Shown: positions 5,401-6,521 of the stretch, piece by piece
Layout: every line of letters begins with the position of its first letter
Numbering within the stretch: position 1 is the stretch's first letter
NCBI GenBank assembly: GCA_035760645.1
Contig: DASTSO010000016.1
Location: 1 to 6,521, forward strand
Direction: 5' to 3'
Length of the DNA: 6,521 nucleotides
DNA from: DASSTY01 sp035760645
GTDB taxonomy: Bacteria; Gemmatimonadota; Gemmatimonadetes; Gemmatimonadales; GWC2-71-9
Translations under genes and position numbers: made by a program
The notes under the pieces: model-generated
Told to the model about the DNA's origin: nothing
Databases searched by the model: none
The model's input: only the letters and a program-made list of their open reading frames with translations

Positions 5401-6521
5401 GGTGCTCTGGTCCATCGCCCCGGCGAACTGGGAGGAGAGCCCCGGGTGCATCGCGATCAGCGCGCTCGCCGCCGCGGGCGAGATGGCGGCGGCGCCGGGC
5501 AGCGTCCCCACCGCGCGCGCGAGCTCGCCGGCGAGGGCGTAGCCGACGCGCCGGTCGCCCGGGCTCGCGCGGAGCGAGACGACCGTGGCGCCGCCGGCGC
5601 GGAGGCGGCCGTAGACGTCCGAGAGGAGGCGGGTCTTGCCGAGCCCCGCGGCGCCGGAGATGTGCACGTGGCGGGCGAGCCCGCGGCGGGCCTCGTCCCA
5701 GGCGCGGATGATCGCCGAGAACTCGCGCTCGCGCCCCACCAGCTCGGCGATGAGCCCGCGGCCGCGGCCCTCCTGGGGGGCGGCGTCGTCGTGGTCCTGC
5801 TGGGGCCGCTGGCGGGCGAGGCGGAGACTGGCGCGGGTGGCGGGCTCGGGCTCGCGGCCTTCGGCCTGGAGGAGGGTGGTGAGGGCGTCGGCCTCGATGG
5901 TGGCGGCGAGGTGGTCGTGCGCGGAGACCAGGGTTTCGATCAGGAGGCGCCAGCCGGCCTCGTTGAGGGGGTCCTCGTCGCGGACCCGGCGGGCGAGGCG
6001 CTGCGCCTCGCGGAAGCTGCTCGTCGAGAGCCGCCTTCGGGCGAGCGTCTCGGCGGCGCGCAGGAAGGTGGCCCGCAGCCGCTCGCGCTCGAGGTCGGCC
6101 CAGTGCTCGAACTCCGCCCCGCCCGGCGAGGCGAAGCCGGGCAGGAAGGGCCCGGTGTAGAGGGCGACCGTGCACTCGAGGTCGCCCGACTCCATCGCCT
6201 CGAGGAAGCGCTCGCGGTCGGTCTCGACGGGGAGCAGGAGCTCGAGCTCGCCCTGGCGGCCGTGGAGCGCCTTCTCGCCGAGGTGGTGGCGGAGGAAGTA
6301 GGCCGTCTGCCGCAGCGCGTGCTTGCCGCGCTCGGGCTCGAGGTCGGACCAGAGCAGGTCGATCAGGTGCTCGCGGCTGGCGGTGCGCCCGGGCGAGAAG
6401 GCGAGGTAGACCAGCAGCGCGAGCGGCTTGCCGGCACCGAGGAGGAGGACCGACTGCCCGTCGGGCGTGGTGTAGCCGAGCTGGGCGCCGCCCAGGGTGG
6501 TGAGCCGCAGGGTCGCGCCAG
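2491..6521 (-). CDS. Membrane-spanning SARP/STAND regulator with PD40 propeller, Ig-like and lectin-like C-terminal domains (5' partial)
   Basis: The frame is open from the right edge to TAG at 2493-2491, giving 1,342 visible residues. ATG at 6195 lies inside the BTAD domain and is not the start; the visible N terminus (ATLRLTTLGGAQLG) looks like the true beginning of a SARP, so few residues are missing. Domains in visible numbering: winged helix (about 1-105, with LLWSDLEPE and LRQTAYFLRHHLG); BTAD (about 105-240); AAA/STAND ATPase with Walker A GAAGLGKT (289-296) and Walker B LALLVDD (398-404), followed by a helical and winged module with VHDQ (about 596-599); one membrane helix (about 709-728) with arginines on its N-terminal side, so the N terminus is cytoplasmic; PD40/TolB-like propeller with SPDG motifs near 791, 836 and 885; Ig-like domain (about 1033-1116); concanavalin/LamG-like domain (about 1123-1338). 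It probably couples an extracytoplasmic signal to ATP-dependent transcription control. Ligand and target genes are unknown. Confidence 0.88.
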   Translation of the reverse strand, partial: GATLRLTTLGGAQLGYTTPDGQSVLLLGAGKPLALLVYLAFSPGRTASREHLIDLLWSDLEPERGKHALRQTAYFLRHHLGEKALHGRQGELELLLPVETDRERFLEAMESGDLECTVALYTGPFLPGFASPGGAEFEHWADLERERLRATFLRAAETLARRRLSTSSFREAQRLARRVRDEDPLNEAGWRLLIETLVSAHDHLAATIEADALTTLLQAEGREPEPATRASLRLARQRPQQDHDDAAPQEGRGRGLIAELVGREREFSAIIRAWDEARRGLARHVHISGAAGLGKTRLLSDVYGRLRAGGATVVSLRASPGDRRVGYALAGELARAVGTLPGAAAISPAAASALIAMHPGLSSQFAGAMDQSTDDEALRRRTMAMSEVLAAVSDEAPLALLVDDLHWADPSSQQLLAGVLERLQGSHVLLVTAARPTRGGLPEAMTTEHLTLAPLSVVQVGELLASLGALPREDWTNSLTQALHTTSGGVPLLVLETLQLALERGSLLLGAEGWQSDDPLYLITELQAGGALRHRIAQLDPADRRLLLALATAGAPLSLARLARVMDRSAEELEGELTTLERRGFVMRSGADWEPVHDQIAEIALDLASIEERRAMHLALGRVLAEDAEAEPLLLPRAGHHLAAAERDDELGPVYARWVAVSERRGDRRDPAALASELLGEHSSPARVDRLVKSLPLWRRAMAPSQRAAWAAAAAILVGVVGVGGLYLPRGSLPDARLLAFYAGPGDTAVVASLPIDRNVLEESGPIDVATAQETARLPHWSRFLSPVATSPDGKQLAYALSTPDSGVVDVFVQPVDRAPERLTVAPREDNQPDWSPDGRHIVLTTSRWAPRGADDADLAVMDPATRRVRQLTSGRPYDFDPHWSPDGTRIAFARRHFTLWPSQFCWTGVDGRAGRCFAPPGYEVVSILGWTDEAHVAAVVDSVDRQLLLTVDMDRGLTRVVDPGPVNQATLSEDGQWIACFCQRGGDAAVPAWYVYPLADPDHARRLTRSGGDGRFSLGWGGRARRPPFVDRIRILAPRDSIPVDAAYRLRVEGRDENGDPIPIPPTTLRWRSVDTTIATIDSVTGALHPRRAGAALLLVSAGGWREDSANVLIGAPGSRVRLAENWLDGAARRWVLFGDPAPSVVLGPGRQPALANNGDGTFTSGVYSREVFDAHRGLGLEVRLSTPITAPQRQFIRVGLTAALDSATLAVMDLRTGGGLLPKTPYAEQVACAVSYPGGDGPSTRERFLLSSAGLQRRVPADQATPDGGWYAIRIQIFPDGTCGFAAAGRPLYHSEAAVPTTQRFRVLIQGNSVDTQILAGPVEVWEGVRGDVDWTALER

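Noticed and set aside
5066..6160. Plus-strand open frames opposite the ATPase and BTAD region (5066-5542, 5636-6160)
   Set aside because: They are Ser/Arg-rich with no recognisable domain and lie wholly antisense to a well-supported gene.
3980..6175. Further shadow frames on the minus strand (3980-4981, 5012-6175)
   Set aside because: They are out-of-frame, Arg/Pro/Ala-rich translations of the regulator gene. The regulator frame carries Walker motifs and SPDG repeats and is continuous throughout.

Overview
This is a GC-rich bacterial window. Nearly every codon ends in G or C, which keeps long spurious frames open on both strands. It holds two receiver-domain signalling genes (one cut by the left edge), one secreted M48 metalloprotease lipoprotein, and one very large membrane-spanning SARP/STAND regulator cut by the right edge. 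The gene style suggests Gemmatimonadota: an AAA/BTAD regulator fused to a PD40 propeller with an Ig-like and a concanavalin-like tail, and an NPVTG-type M48 lipoprotein. No phylogenetic marker is present, so this is an inference; Acidobacteriota or another high-GC phylum is not excluded.

Layout. Positions 2-343 (+) are the end of a gene finishing in a canonical phospho-receiver, probably a hybrid histidine kinase. It converges on, and overlaps by 87 bp, a single-domain receiver at 257-694 (-) that lacks three of the conserved receiver residues. Positions 695-923 are a divergent intergenic region with a candidate promoter for the receiver gene, an 11-bp-phased heptamer direct repeat, a 13-bp tandem repeat, and a 9-bp hairpin just ahead of the protease ribosome binding site. 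Positions 924-2372 (+) encode the M48 protease. Positions 2370-2493 form a nested inverted repeat: two 30-bp arms of GGGGCTA heptamers enclose a 14-bp hairpin, and each outer end supplies the TAG stop codon of one of the two convergent genes. Positions 2491-6521 (-) encode the regulator, at least 1,342 residues and open to the window edge.

The large protein reads, in order: winged-helix DNA-binding domain, BTAD, AAA/STAND ATPase, one membrane helix, PD40/TolB-like propeller, Ig-like domain, concanavalin/LamG-like domain. This is a plausible one-piece route from an envelope signal to DNA. The M48 protease would act in the same compartment as its sensory half, but the two genes are convergent and not an operon, so a functional link is only a hypothesis.

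The points most worth a second look are the regulator architecture, the G-quadruplex-capable repeat that terminates both convergent genes, and the degenerate receiver.
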